A stretch of 64,000 nt of DNA from Sphingomonas azotifigens NBRC 15497 (GTDB taxonomy: Bacteria > Pseudomonadota > Alphaproteobacteria > Sphingomonadales > Sphingomonadaceae). The position numbers were made by a program, and so were the translations under genes. The notes beneath the pieces were generated by a model. It was not told the DNA's origin and did no database searches. It saw only the letters and a list, made by a program, of their open reading frames with translations. The DNA is taken from the NCBI RefSeq assembly GCF_002091475.1, contig NZ_BCTR01000012.1, positions 143,131 to 207,130 on the forward strand, given 5' to 3'. How positions within the stretch are numbered: the first letter of the stretch is position 1; each line of letters begins with the position of its first letter. Positions 1 through 8,449 of this stretch are shown piece after piece.

Positions 1-2
1 GT

Positions 3-38
3 GACCTGCGGCGCGACGCGCTGATCGAATATCGCTGA
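3..38 (+). CDS. surA: C-terminal tail of surA (partial)
   Basis: Only the last eleven codons and a TGA stop are inside the window, reading DLRRDALIEYR. This matches the usual end of the periplasmic peptidyl-prolyl isomerase SurA in sphingomonads, and the gene immediately downstream is pdxA, its customary neighbour. The identification depends mainly on this context, because eleven residues are too few for a family call. Confidence 0.55.
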   Translation, partial: DLRRDALIEYR

Positions 39-39
39 G

Positions 40-1053
40 ATGACGGCCGGGGGCGCCACCCTGCCTCCGCTCGCCGTCGCCATGGGCGACTCGGCGGGGA
101 TCGGGCCGGAAATCACCGCCAAGGCGTGGGAAGCACGTCGCGCGGAAGGTCTCGTGCCGTTTTTCGGCGTGGGCGACCCCAACGCCGTGCGCGCGGTGTG
201 GGACGGCCCGATCGCGCCGATCGGCGACCCCCTCGAGGCATCTGCAGTCTTCGCCGACGCGCTGCCGCTGCTGCCGATCGGCGACACCGGAGCAGTGGTG
301 CCGGGCATGCCCTCCTTGGGCACCGCGCATATCGCGCTGCAATCGCTGGAGGTCGCGACCGGCCTTGCCAGCGCCGGGGCGGCCGGCGCGCTGGTGACCG
401 GGCCGGTTTCCAAGGCGCAGCTGTACGCGATCGGCTTCACCCATCCCGGCCAGACCGAGTTCGTCGCCGAACGTTGCGGCATCACCGCCGACAATGCGGT
501 GATGATGCTTGCGGGCCCGACGCTGCGGGTGGTGCCGATCACCGTGCATGTGCCGCTGGCGCAGGTGCCGTCGCTGATCAGCCCCGAGCTGGTCGTCGCC
601 AAGGGCCGCGTCACCGCGCGCGGGCTGCAGCGCAATTTCGGCATCGCCCAGCCGCGGCTCGCCTTTGCCGGGCTCAACCCGCATGCCGGCGAAGGCGGCG
701 CGATCGGGCATGAGGAAATCGACGTGCTGCTGCCCGCGATCGAGCAATTGCGTGCCGAGGGTATCGACGCAACCGGGCCCTTCGCCGCCGACACGCTGTT
801 CCACGCCCGCGCCCGCCAGGGCTATGACGCGGCGCTCTGCCTCTACCACGACCAGGCGCTGATCCCGATCAAGACGCTGCATTTCGACGACGGGGTCAAC
901 ATGACGCTCGGCCTGCCGATCGTCCGCACCTCGCCCGATCATGGCACCGCCTTCGGCATCGCCGGACAGAACCTCGCGCATCCGGGCGCAATGATCGCCG
1001 CCATCCGGATGGCCGCCAGCGCTGCGCAACGCCGAGCCGAAGCCGCAGCGTGA
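40..1053 (+). CDS. pdxA: 4-hydroxythreonine-4-phosphate dehydrogenase PdxA
   Basis: A 337-residue protein of normal family length. PdxA oxidises 4-phosphohydroxy-L-threonine with NAD(P) in the DXP-dependent route to pyridoxal phosphate, in the cytoplasm. Visible signatures are [10 protein letters not shown] near the N terminus, [17 protein letters not shown] and [10 protein letters not shown], followed by [20 protein letters not shown]; the histidines of HVPLAQ, NPHAGEG and YHDQA are the expected metal ligands. The ATG lies one base after the surA stop and the last bases overlap the GTG start of rsmA, so the three genes form one translationally coupled unit. This arrangement is common in proteobacteria. 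Confidence 0.97.
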   Translation: MTAGGATLPPLAVAMGDSAGIGPEITAKAWEARRAEGLVPFFGVGDPNAVRAVWDGPIAPIGDPLEASAVFADALPLLPIGDTGAVVPGMPSLGTAHIALQSLEVATGLASAGAAGALVTGPVSKAQLYAIGFTHPGQTEFVAERCGITADNAVMMLAGPTLRVVPITVHVPLAQVPSLISPELVVAKGRVTARGLQRNFGIAQPRLAFAGLNPHAGEGGAIGHEEIDVLLPAIEQLRAEGIDATGPFAADTLFHARARQGYDAALCLYHDQALIPIKTLHFDDGVNMTLGLPIVRTSPDHGTAFGIAGQNLAHPGAMIAAIRMAASAAQRRAEAAA

Positions 1054-1874
1054 CCGCCCTTCCCCCGCTCCGCGACGTCATTGCCAAATACGGGTTGAGC
1101 GCCAGCAAGGCGCTCGGCCAGAACTTCCTGTTCGATGGCCAGCTGCTCGGCCGGATCGCCAAGGTGCCCGGCGACATCGCGGGTACCGAGATTTTCGAGG
1201 TCGGTCCCGGGCCCGGCGGCCTCACCCGTGCGCTGCTCCAGGCCGGTGCCAGCGTCACCGCGGTCGAGCGCGACCGGCGCTGCATTCCCGCGCTCGAGGA
1301 ACTGGGCGGCTATTTCCCGGGCAAGCTCCGCGTGATCGAAGGCGATGCGCTGGAGGTGGATGCGCCGGCGCTGTTCGCGGGCAAGCCGCACGTCGTTGCC
1401 AACCTGCCCTATAATGTCGGCACGGCGCTGCTGATCGGCTGGCTTTCGGCCGACTGGCAACCCTGGTGGGCCAGCCTGACGCTGATGTTCCAGAAGGAAG
1501 TCGCCGAGCGCATCGTCGCGCAGGCGGGCACCGAACATTATGGCCGGCTCGCCGTGCTCGCCCAGTGGCGGAGCGCCCCGCGGATCGCGATGGGCGTGCA
1601 CCGCTCGGCCTTCACCCCGCCGCCCAAGGTGATGTCGGCGGTGGTGCATATCGTTCCCGGCGAAGCCCCCGAAGGCGTGCAGCTGCGCGTGCTGGAAGCG
1701 GTGACCGCGGCAGCGTTCGGCCAGCGCCGCAAGATGCTGCGCCAGAGCCTCAAGCCGGTGCCGGGTGCCTTGGCGGCGCTGGAGTCGCTCGGCATCGATG
1801 CCAGCCGCCGCGCCGAGACGGTCAGCGTCGCCGAATTCGTCGCGATCGCCCGTGAATTGGGACGCCCGGCCTGA
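1050..1874 (+). CDS. rsmA: 16S rRNA dimethyladenosine transferase RsmA (KsgA)
   Basis: A 274-residue SAM-dependent methyltransferase that dimethylates two adjacent adenosines in helix 45 of 16S rRNA during small-subunit assembly. The N terminus has ALGQNFLFD, the SAM-binding loop is [14 protein letters not shown] near residue 50, and the catalytic motif IV is NLPYNV, followed by PPKVMSAVV. The start is GTG, sharing four bases (GTGA) with the pdxA stop, so translation is probably coupled. It ends two bases before the convergent stop of the next gene. Family, length and neighbourhood all agree. Confidence 0.97.
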   Translation: MTALPPLRDVIAKYGLSASKALGQNFLFDGQLLGRIAKVPGDIAGTEIFEVGPGPGGLTRALLQAGASVTAVERDRRCIPALEELGGYFPGKLRVIEGDALEVDAPALFAGKPHVVANLPYNVGTALLIGWLSADWQPWWASLTLMFQKEVAERIVAQAGTEHYGRLAVLAQWRSAPRIAMGVHRSAFTPPPKVMSAVVHIVPGEAPEGVQLRVLEAVTAAAFGQRRKMLRQSLKPVPGALAALESLGIDASRRAETVSVAEFVAIARELGRPA

Positions 1875-1876
1875 CG

Positions 1877-4057
1877 TCAGTCCCGGTTGCCGCGGAACAG
1901 CCGCAGCACCGGCACCAGCGAGGCATGGTCGTCGGTCCATCCGGCAAAGCCCGGCTCGGCGACGAGCGGTCGCCACGCCCCGTCCCGCGCGCGCAGCGCC
2001 GCCAGTGACCGCGGCGAACGGCTGAGCGCGATCCAGTCGGACACCGCGCCCTCCGCCTGCCGCTCGAGCGCGCTGGGTACATGGACGAGCCGCAGTCCCT
2101 GCCAGCCGCCCGCCTTGGCGGCACCGGCCACTACCGGCGCGAGCGCGAGGAAGCGGTTCGAGATATGGACGAGCAGCAGCCCCTCCGATGACAGCACCTG
2201 GCCATAGGTGGCGAAGGCCTCCGCGGTCATCAGGTGCATCGGCACCGCGTCGGAGGAGAAGGCGTCGAGCGCGAGCAGGTCGAGGCTCGCAGGCGGCAGC
2301 TCGCCGAGCCGGAGCCGCGCGTCGCCGACAAGGATATGCGCCTGGGGTGCGCAGAGGCGCAGGAAGGTAAAGGCGCCGGTGTCGCGGGCGAGATGCACCA
2401 CGGCGGGATCGATCTCGAAGAACCGCCAGTCCTGCCCCGGCTGCGCATAGCACGCCAGCGTCCCGGTCCCGAGCCCGACCACGCCGATCCGCGCACGGGG
2501 GCCATAGAGCGCCGGCGCCGCCTGCATCGCCTGCCCCACGCCCGACCCCGCCTGATAATAGGTCGTCGGCAGCCGTGCGCGATCGCCCTTCAGCTGGACG
2601 CCGTGCACCGTGGTGCCATGGGCGAGCCGCCGCTGGTCGGGCTGATCGGTGACCGTGTAGACACCGAAATAGCTTCGCGTCCTTGCGCCGCTCAGCGAAG
2701 TCTGGATGGCGGTATAGCCGCCGAACAGGAACAGCGCGCCGCACAGCGCCACCGCATAGGGCAAGCGGGCGCCGACCGTCACCAGCCCGATGGCGCCGAT
2801 CGCGAGAAAGCCAAGCTGGACATGCATCGGCCCGAGCAGCTTGTCGGTCGAGCCGATCAGGACGATGGCGACCACCGCGACGCCTAGTGCGAGCCCGACA
2901 GGCTTGCGGCGGGGGCCCGACCACAGGCTTTCCAGCGGGCCGGTCAGCGGTCGCTGCGGGATCAAGAGGCCCGCAGCGAGGATCAGCAGCGGATATTCAT
3001 AGGTCCAGTCGAACAGCACGGGCGCCAGCAACCCGGCGAACACGCCGCCCAGCGCCCCGCCGAGCGCCATGGCCAGATAGAAGCCGGTCAGTCGATCGGC
3101 CGGCGGGCGAAGCGCATAGAGCCGGGCATGGCAGGCGACCGACACCGCGAACAGCAGGACAAGGCCGATGACCGCGTTGAAATAGGCCAGCCGCTGGTCG
3201 CCGGCGATCAATGTCGCGCCGAACAGCAGCAGCACGAGCGGTACGCACCGGCCGAGCAGGTCGTCGAGCAACACCGAGCTGCGGAACGCCACCGGGAAGC
3301 TCAGCAGGTACAGGCCGAGCGGCAGCACCCAGAGCAGCGGCACGGCGACGATATCGGTGGTGAGAAAGGTGGTCGTCGCGAGCATCAGCCCCGACGGGAC
3401 CAGCGCCAGCGCGATCCAGCGTGCCCAGTCCCGCACGATCGTCGCCGGGGCAGCCTGCCGGGGCGGTGCCACCGGTTCCCGCCGCGGCAGGCGACTGGCG
3501 CAGGCGAGCACCAGCAGCGCGACCACCGCATAGCCGAAGGTCCACAGCCAGCTCTGGTCGCGGAGGCGCAGGAACGGCTCGACCAGCAGCGGATAGGCGA
3601 GCAGCCCGCCAAAGCTGCCGATGTTCGACGCGGCATAGAGCGCATAGGGATCGCGGCCACCGCTGGCGGCGGCGTACCAGCGCTGGAGCAGCGGCGCCTG
3701 GGCGGAGATCGCCAGGAACAGCGGCCCGATCGCCGCGGTCAGCAGCCACGGCACCCAGAGCGCGGGCTCCGCGCCGATCGGCACCTGCATCGTGCCCAGC
3801 CCGATCGGCAGCCACAGCGCGGCGGCAGCCAGCAGGCCGAGATGCACCGCCGCCTGGGTCCGCACCCGGAACCGCCCCAGCCAATGCGCATAGCCATATC
3901 CCACCAGCAGCAGCGCCTGGTAGACCAGCATCGCCGAGTTCCACACCGCCGGCGCCCCGCCGAGCCGCGGCAGCGCCATCCGCGCGACCATCGGCTGGAC
4001 CAGGAACAGCAGGAACGATCCGGCGAGGATCGTGGCGACGAACAGCGCGCGCAACAT
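1877..4057 (-). CDS. Fused multi-TM membrane protein with spermidine-synthase-like domain
   Basis: A 726-residue protein. The first half or more is hydrophobic, with about ten to twelve predicted membrane segments; the start MLRALFVATILAGSF with FLVQPMVARM is typical of proteins labelled fused MFS/spermidine synthase. The C-terminal third is a Rossmann domain with VVGLGTGTLACYA, an acidic FFEIDPAVV and LALDAFSSDAVPMHLM, the pattern of the aminopropyltransferase fold. An N-terminal extension is possible in frame, but this ATG was chosen because the conserved N terminus begins there and the extension would run through the upstream acetyltransferase. It is the last gene of the run that starts at the HDAC-like gene, 35 bases after the second GNAT. 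The true substrate is unknown; these fusions need not make spermidine. Confidence 0.85.
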   Translation of the reverse strand: MLRALFVATILAGSFLLFLVQPMVARMALPRLGGAPAVWNSAMLVYQALLLVGYGYAHWLGRFRVRTQAAVHLGLLAAAALWLPIGLGTMQVPIGAEPALWVPWLLTAAIGPLFLAISAQAPLLQRWYAAASGGRDPYALYAASNIGSFGGLLAYPLLVEPFLRLRDQSWLWTFGYAVVALLVLACASRLPRREPVAPPRQAAPATIVRDWARWIALALVPSGLMLATTTFLTTDIVAVPLLWVLPLGLYLLSFPVAFRSSVLLDDLLGRCVPLVLLLFGATLIAGDQRLAYFNAVIGLVLLFAVSVACHARLYALRPPADRLTGFYLAMALGGALGGVFAGLLAPVLFDWTYEYPLLILAAGLLIPQRPLTGPLESLWSGPRRKPVGLALGVAVVAIVLIGSTDKLLGPMHVQLGFLAIGAIGLVTVGARLPYAVALCGALFLFGGYTAIQTSLSGARTRSYFGVYTVTDQPDQRRLAHGTTVHGVQLKGDRARLPTTYYQAGSGVGQAMQAAPALYGPRARIGVVGLGTGTLACYAQPGQDWRFFEIDPAVVHLARDTGAFTFLRLCAPQAHILVGDARLRLGELPPASLDLLALDAFSSDAVPMHLMTAEAFATYGQVLSSEGLLLVHISNRFLALAPVVAGAAKAGGWQGLRLVHVPSALERQAEGAVSDWIALSRSPRSLAALRARDGAWRPLVAEPGFAGWTDDHASLVPVLRLFRGNRD

Positions 4058-4092
4058 GCCCGCGCGGCCCGGTACGCGATCCGCGGCGTCGA

Positions 4093-4617
4093 TCACGGAC
4101 GGTGGATGCGATAGGTGCGGTGGCGGCGCAGCGCGGGGATCGCCGTGGGATGGTCGAAGTCGCCGTCCGGCACGCGCTGCATGCCGAGTCGCTCCATCAG
4201 GCCCCAGCTCCGGGCGTTCGCCTCGACCGTGATGGCGGCGATGCTCGAGGCAGCGAGATGCTGCCATCCCCAGGCGAGGCTCGCCGCGGCGGCCTCGCGG
4301 GCATAGCCTTGGCCCCAATGCTCGGTCGCAAGCCGCCAGCCGATCTCGATGTCGCCCGCGATCGGCGTACCCGCTGCGCCGGGCTTCAGGCCGCAGAACC
4401 CGAGAAACGCACCATCCTCGCGGCGTTCGAGCGCCCAGAAACAATGGCCATGGCCTGCCTGGAATGCGCGTTGCCGGTCGATGCCCGCGTCGCTTTCCGC
4501 GCGCGATTGCAGCGGCCCGATATAGGCCATGACGCGCGGATCGTTCGCCATTGCGTGGAAGGGCGCGCGGTCGGCGTCGGTCCAGCCGCGCAGCAGGAGT
4601 CGTTCGGTTTCGATCAT
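4093..4617 (-). CDS. GNAT family N-acetyltransferase (RimJ/RimL type), second tandem copy
   Basis: A 174-residue acetyl-CoA-dependent N-acetyltransferase. It begins MIETERLLLRGW and carries the RimJ/RimL-type core FLGFCGLKPG, then EIGWRLATEHWGQGYAREAA, in which GQGYA is the acetyl-CoA pyrophosphate-binding loop, and GLMERLGM near the end. The gene upstream encodes a clearly related protein of identical length, and the two overlap by four bases (ATGA), so this is a tandem duplication kept in translational coupling. The acceptor substrate cannot be read from the sequence; possibilities include protein N termini, small amines or antibiotics. Confidence 0.9.
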   Translation of the reverse strand: MIETERLLLRGWTDADRAPFHAMANDPRVMAYIGPLQSRAESDAGIDRQRAFQAGHGHCFWALERREDGAFLGFCGLKPGAAGTPIAGDIEIGWRLATEHWGQGYAREAAAASLAWGWQHLAASSIAAITVEANARSWGLMERLGMQRVPDGDFDHPTAIPALRRHRTYRIHRP

Positions 4618-5138
4618 GGCCGGTTGATCGCGAAAGCTACGGTCGGACGCAAGCGATGACCGGGCGGGTGCACCGGATGCTCGAAATCGGTGAACCAGCG
4701 CATTCCCAGCCGCTCCATGAGGGCACGGCTGGCAAGATTGCAGGCGGAGGTGATCGCGACGACGCGTGGGTCGGAGCGATGCACCCAGGCCCAGTCGAGG
4801 CTCGCCGCCGCCGCTTCGCGAGCATAGCCCTGCCCCCAGAAAGGCCGCGCGAACATCCAGCCGATCTCCAGTTCGCCTGCGATCGGCGTATCCGGCGCGC
4901 CGGGCTTCAGGCCGCAAAAGCCGAGCACCGCGCCGTCCTCGCGCCGCTCCACGACGTTGAACCCAAGGCCATGGCTGGGTCCATAGCCGAGATGCCGCGC
5001 GATCGTCGCCCGGCTATGCGCCGTGCTCTTCACCGGGCCGAGGTCGCGCATCACCTCCGGATCGCTCCACATGGCATGGAGTGCATCGAAGTCGCGCGGC
5101 TCGGGCGGCCGCAGCAGCAGCCGCGGCGTTTCGATCAC
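4614..5138 (-). CDS. GNAT family N-acetyltransferase (RimJ/RimL type), first tandem copy
   Basis: A 174-residue protein starting at GTG, whose first bases overlap the hemB stop (GTGA). It begins VIETPRLLLRPPEP and shares the core VLGFCGLKPGAPDTPIAG, EIGWMFARPFWGQGYAREAA and ALMERLGM with the next gene. The middle region, about residues 12-65, and the extreme C terminus differ between the two copies, as expected if substrate recognition has diverged. Membership of the GNAT fold is secure; the substrate is not. Coupling to hemB suggests co-expression rather than a shared pathway. Confidence 0.9.
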   Translation of the reverse strand: MIETPRLLLRPPEPRDFDALHAMWSDPEVMRDLGPVKSTAHSRATIARHLGYGPSHGLGFNVVERREDGAVLGFCGLKPGAPDTPIAGELEIGWMFARPFWGQGYAREAAAASLDWAWVHRSDPRVVAITSACNLASRALMERLGMRWFTDFEHPVHPPGHRLRPTVAFAINRP

Positions 5139-6121
5139 GCGCCGAGCAGCCGTGCCGCCAGGGGGGCGTGATAGGTGAGCACGCCCGAACAGCCCGCGCG
5201 CTTGAACGCCATCAGCGTTTCCAGCACCAGCGCGTCGCGATCGCCCGCGCCGACTGCGGCCGAGGCCTCCAGCATCGCGTATTCGCCGGACACCTGATAC
5301 GCGAAGACAGGCACTTCGAAGGCACTCTTCACACGGGTGATAATGTCGAGATAGGGCAGGCCCGGCTTCACCATCACGCTGTCCGCGCCCTCCGCCAGAT
5401 CGAGCGCCACCTCGCGCAGTGCCTCTTCGGCATTGGCGGGGTCCATCTGGTAGGTCTTCTTGTCGCCCTTCAGCAGCCCACGGGTGCCGACCGCGTCGCG
5501 GAACGGGCCATAAAAGGCGCTCGCATATTTGGCGGCATAGGCCATGATCTGCACGTTGACATGGCCGTTCGCCTCCAGCGCGGTGCGGATTTGGCCCACG
5601 CGGCCGTCCATCATGTCGCTCGGCGCGACGATGTCGGCGCCCGCCGCTGCCTGGACCAGCGCCTGCTCGGTCAGCACCGCCGAGGTCTCGTCGTTCAGCA
5701 CATAGCCGGCCGCGTCGACGATGCCGTCATGCCCATGGCTGGTATAGGGGTCGAGCGCGACGTCGGTCAGCACGCCGACTTCGGGCACCGCGTCCTTGAT
5801 CGCGCGGATGGCGCGGCACATCAGATTGTCGGGATTGACCGCCTCGCGGCCATCCTCGGTGCGCAGTTCGCGCGGCGTGTTGGGGAACAGCGCGAGGCAG
5901 GGAATCCCGAGGTCACGCGCCTCGCGAGCCCGATCGACGATGCCAGCCAGGCTCCAGCGCGATACGCCGGGAAGCGCGGCGATCGGCTCTTCCTCGGCGC
6001 CTTCGGTCACGAACACGGGCCAGATCAGGTCGGCGGGGGTGAGCACGGTTTCGGCATGGAGGCGACGGCTCCAGGCCGAAGCCCGGGAGCGACGAAGGCG
6101 AAGCGCGGGATAGTGGCTCAT
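5135..6121 (-). CDS. hemB: Delta-aminolevulinic acid dehydratase (porphobilinogen synthase)
   Basis: A 328-residue cytoplasmic enzyme that condenses two 5-aminolevulinate molecules to porphobilinogen for heme and, here, probably also cobalamin-type tetrapyrroles. Signatures include DLIWPVFVTEG, LFPNTP, DVALDPYTSHGHDG, APSDMMDGRV, the Schiff-base lysine region MVKPGLPYLD and the other active-site lysine in LKGDKKTYQMDP. The DVALDPYTSHGHDG segment lacks the zinc cysteine cluster, so the enzyme is likely of the magnesium-dependent type. The start at MSHYPALRLRR is the ATG that overlaps the upstream HDAC-like stop by four bases; a longer in-frame reading would lie inside that gene. Confidence 0.96.
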   Translation of the reverse strand: MSHYPALRLRRSRASAWSRRLHAETVLTPADLIWPVFVTEGAEEEPIAALPGVSRWSLAGIVDRAREARDLGIPCLALFPNTPRELRTEDGREAVNPDNLMCRAIRAIKDAVPEVGVLTDVALDPYTSHGHDGIVDAAGYVLNDETSAVLTEQALVQAAAGADIVAPSDMMDGRVGQIRTALEANGHVNVQIMAYAAKYASAFYGPFRDAVGTRGLLKGDKKTYQMDPANAEEALREVALDLAEGADSVMVKPGLPYLDIITRVKSAFEVPVFAYQVSGEYAMLEASAAVGAGDRDALVLETLMAFKRAGCSGVLTYHAPLAARLLGA

Positions 6122-7059
6122 GCGGCGCCAGATGCGCCTTGATTGCGCAGGTTGCAAGCGTCGCCGAGCGCCGTCGTGCCCAGCGTGAGGATCGAGGTCG
6201 CATGCCGCCGGGCCACTTCCAGCGCGTCGCTGCCATAGCCGCCGCCGAGCGTGCTGGCGAACGGGACACCGCGTCGGCGCAGCGTCTCCGCCACCCAGCG
6301 ATCGCGGGCCACCAGCCCCTCCCCGCTCAGCCCGAGTCGCCCGAGGCGATCGTCGGCGAAGGGGTCGACGCCGGCTTGGTAGAGCACCAGGTCGGGATCG
6401 ACCTGGGCGAGCAGCGGCACGAGCGTGGTCTCGAGCGCTTCGAGATAGGCCGCGTCCGCCGTGCCATCCGCCAGCCCGACATCGACCGTCGAGCGCGCCT
6501 TGCGGACCGGGAAGTTCTTCTCGGCATGGATCGAATAGGTCGCGATCTCCGGTCGACCGGCGGTGAGCGCGGCGGTGCCGTCGCCCTGGTGCACATCGCA
6601 ATCGACGATCAGCACGCGCCGGGCATGGCCTTCCTCTACCAGGCGCACCGCTGCGATGGCGAGATCGTTGAACACGCAATAGCCGGCCCCGGTATCGGCC
6701 AGCGCATGATGGCTGCCGCCCGCGCTGTTCGCCGCATAGCCTTCGCGCTGGGCGATCCGCGCGGCGAGGAACGTGCCGCCCGGCACCCGTTCCGACCGTC
6801 GCGCCACCGCCGACGTGACCGGGAAGCCGATCCGCCGCGTCTTGTGCGGCGGCACGCGCGCCTCCAGCACCTCGGCGACATAGTCCGGATCGTGCACCGC
6901 CTCCAGCCAGCGCGGCGACATCGCCTCGGGCGCGTGCCAGCGGATGCGCGCGCCTTCAGCCTGCAACAGGTCGCGGACGAGGCCGTTCTTGTTCCAGAGA
7001 TAGGCACTGCCTGCCGGTGCCGGCGCGACATAATCGGGATGATGGACGACGGGGATCAC
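6118..7059 (-). CDS. Histone-deacetylase-family amidohydrolase (HDAC/AcuC/APAH superfamily)
   Basis: A 313-residue protein with a GTG start. Tandem active-site histidines lie in GGSHHALADTGAG (about H117 and H118) and zinc ligands in VDCDVHQGDGT (D155, H157) and AGVDPFADD (D232); GGGYG closes the site. Bacterial members remove acetyl groups from small molecules such as acetylpolyamines, or from lysine side chains as in AcuC. It is the first gene of a co-translated run with hemB and two GNAT acetyltransferases and, just beyond, a spermidine-synthase-like gene. That context hints at acetylated amines as substrates, but this is inference. The divergent rppH gene starts 79 bases away. Confidence 0.9.
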   Translation of the reverse strand: MIPVVHHPDYVAPAPAGSAYLWNKNGLVRDLLQAEGARIRWHAPEAMSPRWLEAVHDPDYVAEVLEARVPPHKTRRIGFPVTSAVARRSERVPGGTFLAARIAQREGYAANSAGGSHHALADTGAGYCVFNDLAIAAVRLVEEGHARRVLIVDCDVHQGDGTAALTAGRPEIATYSIHAEKNFPVRKARSTVDVGLADGTADAAYLEALETTLVPLLAQVDPDLVLYQAGVDPFADDRLGRLGLSGEGLVARDRWVAETLRRRGVPFASTLGGGYGSDALEVARRHATSILTLGTTALGDACNLRNQGASGAA

Positions 7060-7138
7060 GCCCGCGGATTTAGGTAGCCGGCGGGTTCGACGAAAGACGA
7101 CCCTTCCGCCATGCCACGCTTCGTCCTAGGGAAGCCGC

Positions 7139-7618
7139 ATGACCGATCCTGCTTCGCTTCCCTATCGTCCCTGTGCCGGCGTGATGCTGCTCAACCGCGC
7201 CGGCCGTGTGTTCGTTGGCCAGCGACTCGATTCCACGCTGGAGGCCTGGCAGATGCCGCAGGGCGGGATCGACCCCGGCGAGGACGCGCTGGACGCCGCG
7301 TTCCGCGAGCTTTGGGAAGAGACCGGCGTCGCGCGCCAGCATGCCGAGCTCATCGCCGAGGCGCCCGAGGAACTTCAGTACGACCTGCCCGAAGAGCTGG
7401 TCGGCAAGGTCTGGAAGGGCAAGTGGCGCGGCCAGCGCCAGCGCTGGTTCCTGCTGCGCTTCCTGGGGGAAGAGGGCGATATCAACATCGTCACCGCCGA
7501 ACCCGAGTTTCGCGCCTGGCGCTGGGCCGAGCCGGCGGAGCTGCCGGAGCTGATCGTGCCGTTCAAGCGGGCGCTGTACGAACGACTGCTCGTGCTGTTC
7601 GCGCCGCATCTCGGCTGA
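7139..7618 (+). CDS. rppH: RNA pyrophosphohydrolase RppH (Nudix hydrolase)
   Basis: A 159-residue Nudix hydrolase that removes pyrophosphate from 5'-triphosphorylated RNA, which starts RNase E dependent decay; some members act on dinucleoside polyphosphates. It begins with the RppH-like YRPCAGVMLLN, and the Nudix box runs from GGIDPGEDALDAAFRELWEE to TGV with all catalytic Glu residues present. QMPQGGID and GQRQRWFLLRF are further RppH/YgdP-type features. It is transcribed divergently from the HDAC-like gene and converges on the next membrane protein gene, with the stops seven bases apart. Confidence 0.93.
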   Translation: MTDPASLPYRPCAGVMLLNRAGRVFVGQRLDSTLEAWQMPQGGIDPGEDALDAAFRELWEETGVARQHAELIAEAPEELQYDLPEELVGKVWKGKWRGQRQRWFLLRFLGEEGDINIVTAEPEFRAWRWAEPAELPELIVPFKRALYERLLVLFAPHLG

Positions 7619-7624
7619 GGCAGC

Positions 7625-8281
7625 TCAGGCCGCGCGTCGCGCCGGCATCACCGCGAACGACAGGCCGGTGATGGTGCCAAGCACCACGCCGGACACCGCG
7701 CCGCCGACCAACCCGCGAAACGCGATTTCCAGGCTGCTCGGCGCAGCGCTGCCGAGCGAGGCGGCCACGTAGATGCAGGGGAGCGCCGCACCCCATCCGA
7801 CCGCGTTGACCGCGATCCACCAATGCGCCTGGCCCGCGGCGCGGCGAAGGACCAGGGCCTGCGCCATGCCGAACAAAAGCCCTAATCCCATGCCGAACCC
7901 CGCGGCGGCGACGGCGGTCTGAAACAGCGTCGTGACCGTCGGCAGCAGCGGATCATTGTCGAGCGACGGGAATACGGCGAACCAGGCGGCGATCGACCAG
8001 ACGAGCAGACCGACCAGCATCGTTGCGACCAGCCACGCGCGCAGGCTGAGCGCCGGGAACTGGCGGCGCAGCGCCCAGCCCTGCAACAGCCCCAGGATAA
8101 GTCCCTGAATCAGCCCGCTCGAGGCTTTCCCCAGGAAGACCAGCCATTCGGCGACATGGCCCACGGGCACGGGATCGAACCGGTCGACCGTGATCCACCA
8201 AAGCGCCGCCGTGCCGATGCCCAGCAATTCGCCCGCGGCGCACGCCTCGATCCAGCGGGTGAAGCCATCCTCTTCCTGCAC
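7625..8281 (-). CDS. Multi-pass membrane protein of unknown function
   Basis: A 218-residue protein not assigned to a family. Hydrophobic stretches, starting around ELLGIGTAALWWITV and including LILGLLQGW, ATMLVGLLVWSIAAW, GFGMGLGLLFGMAQAL and a C-terminal LVGGAVSGVVLGTITGLS, suggest about five or six membrane segments. The repeated GLxxGLLxGxAxxxxLRR pattern at two places suggests internal duplication. The start is GTG, supported by the ribosome-binding sequence GAGGAAGG just upstream. It lies 168 bases downstream of pccA on the same strand but probably has its own promoter. Confidence 0.7.
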   Translation of the reverse strand: MQEEDGFTRWIEACAAGELLGIGTAALWWITVDRFDPVPVGHVAEWLVFLGKASSGLIQGLILGLLQGWALRRQFPALSLRAWLVATMLVGLLVWSIAAWFAVFPSLDNDPLLPTVTTLFQTAVAAAGFGMGLGLLFGMAQALVLRRAAGQAHWWIAVNAVGWGAALPCIYVAASLGSAAPSSLEIAFRGLVGGAVSGVVLGTITGLSFAVMPARRAA

Positions 8282-8394
8282 GTTGCCTTCCTCTGCGAGG
8301 GCCTGCCGTCTTCGGCACCATCGACCACCCGTGTCCTATGCACCTGATTGAGACACGAGTTTCAGAAACGCGACAAGCCCAGAAACAGAGTGCG

Positions 8395-8422
8395 AGCAAT
8401 TGCTAAATAGTTACGCATGCGT
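8395..8422. repeat. Two perfect 10-bp palindromes in the pccA-membrane protein gap
   Basis: In the 168-base gap between pccA and the next minus-strand gene the sequence is visibly AT-richer. It contains AGCAATTGCT (8395-8404) and ACGCATGCGT (8413-8422), each a perfect 10-bp palindrome, with centres 18 bp apart. Their spacing would put them on nearly the same face of the helix, as for a dimeric regulator. No other gene or clear promoter was seen in this gap. Confidence 0.4.
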
Positions 8423-8449
8423 TCCGATGTGAGACGTTTCCGCTCCAAC

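Noticed and set aside
939..2924. A 661-codon open frame on the minus strand across rsmA and the spermidine-synthase-like gene
   Set aside because: It is an antisense and out-of-frame artefact of high GC; composition is Arg/Ala-rich with no domain, and well-supported genes occupy the same bases.
3128..4659. Long plus-strand open frames opposite the membrane protein and acetyltransferase genes
   Set aside because: They are rich in Arg, Gln and His with no motifs, and lie antisense to clearly coding genes.
8282..8449. Small gene or tRNA in the gap after pccA
   Set aside because: No cloverleaf, and no open frame with ribosome site or plausible composition was found.
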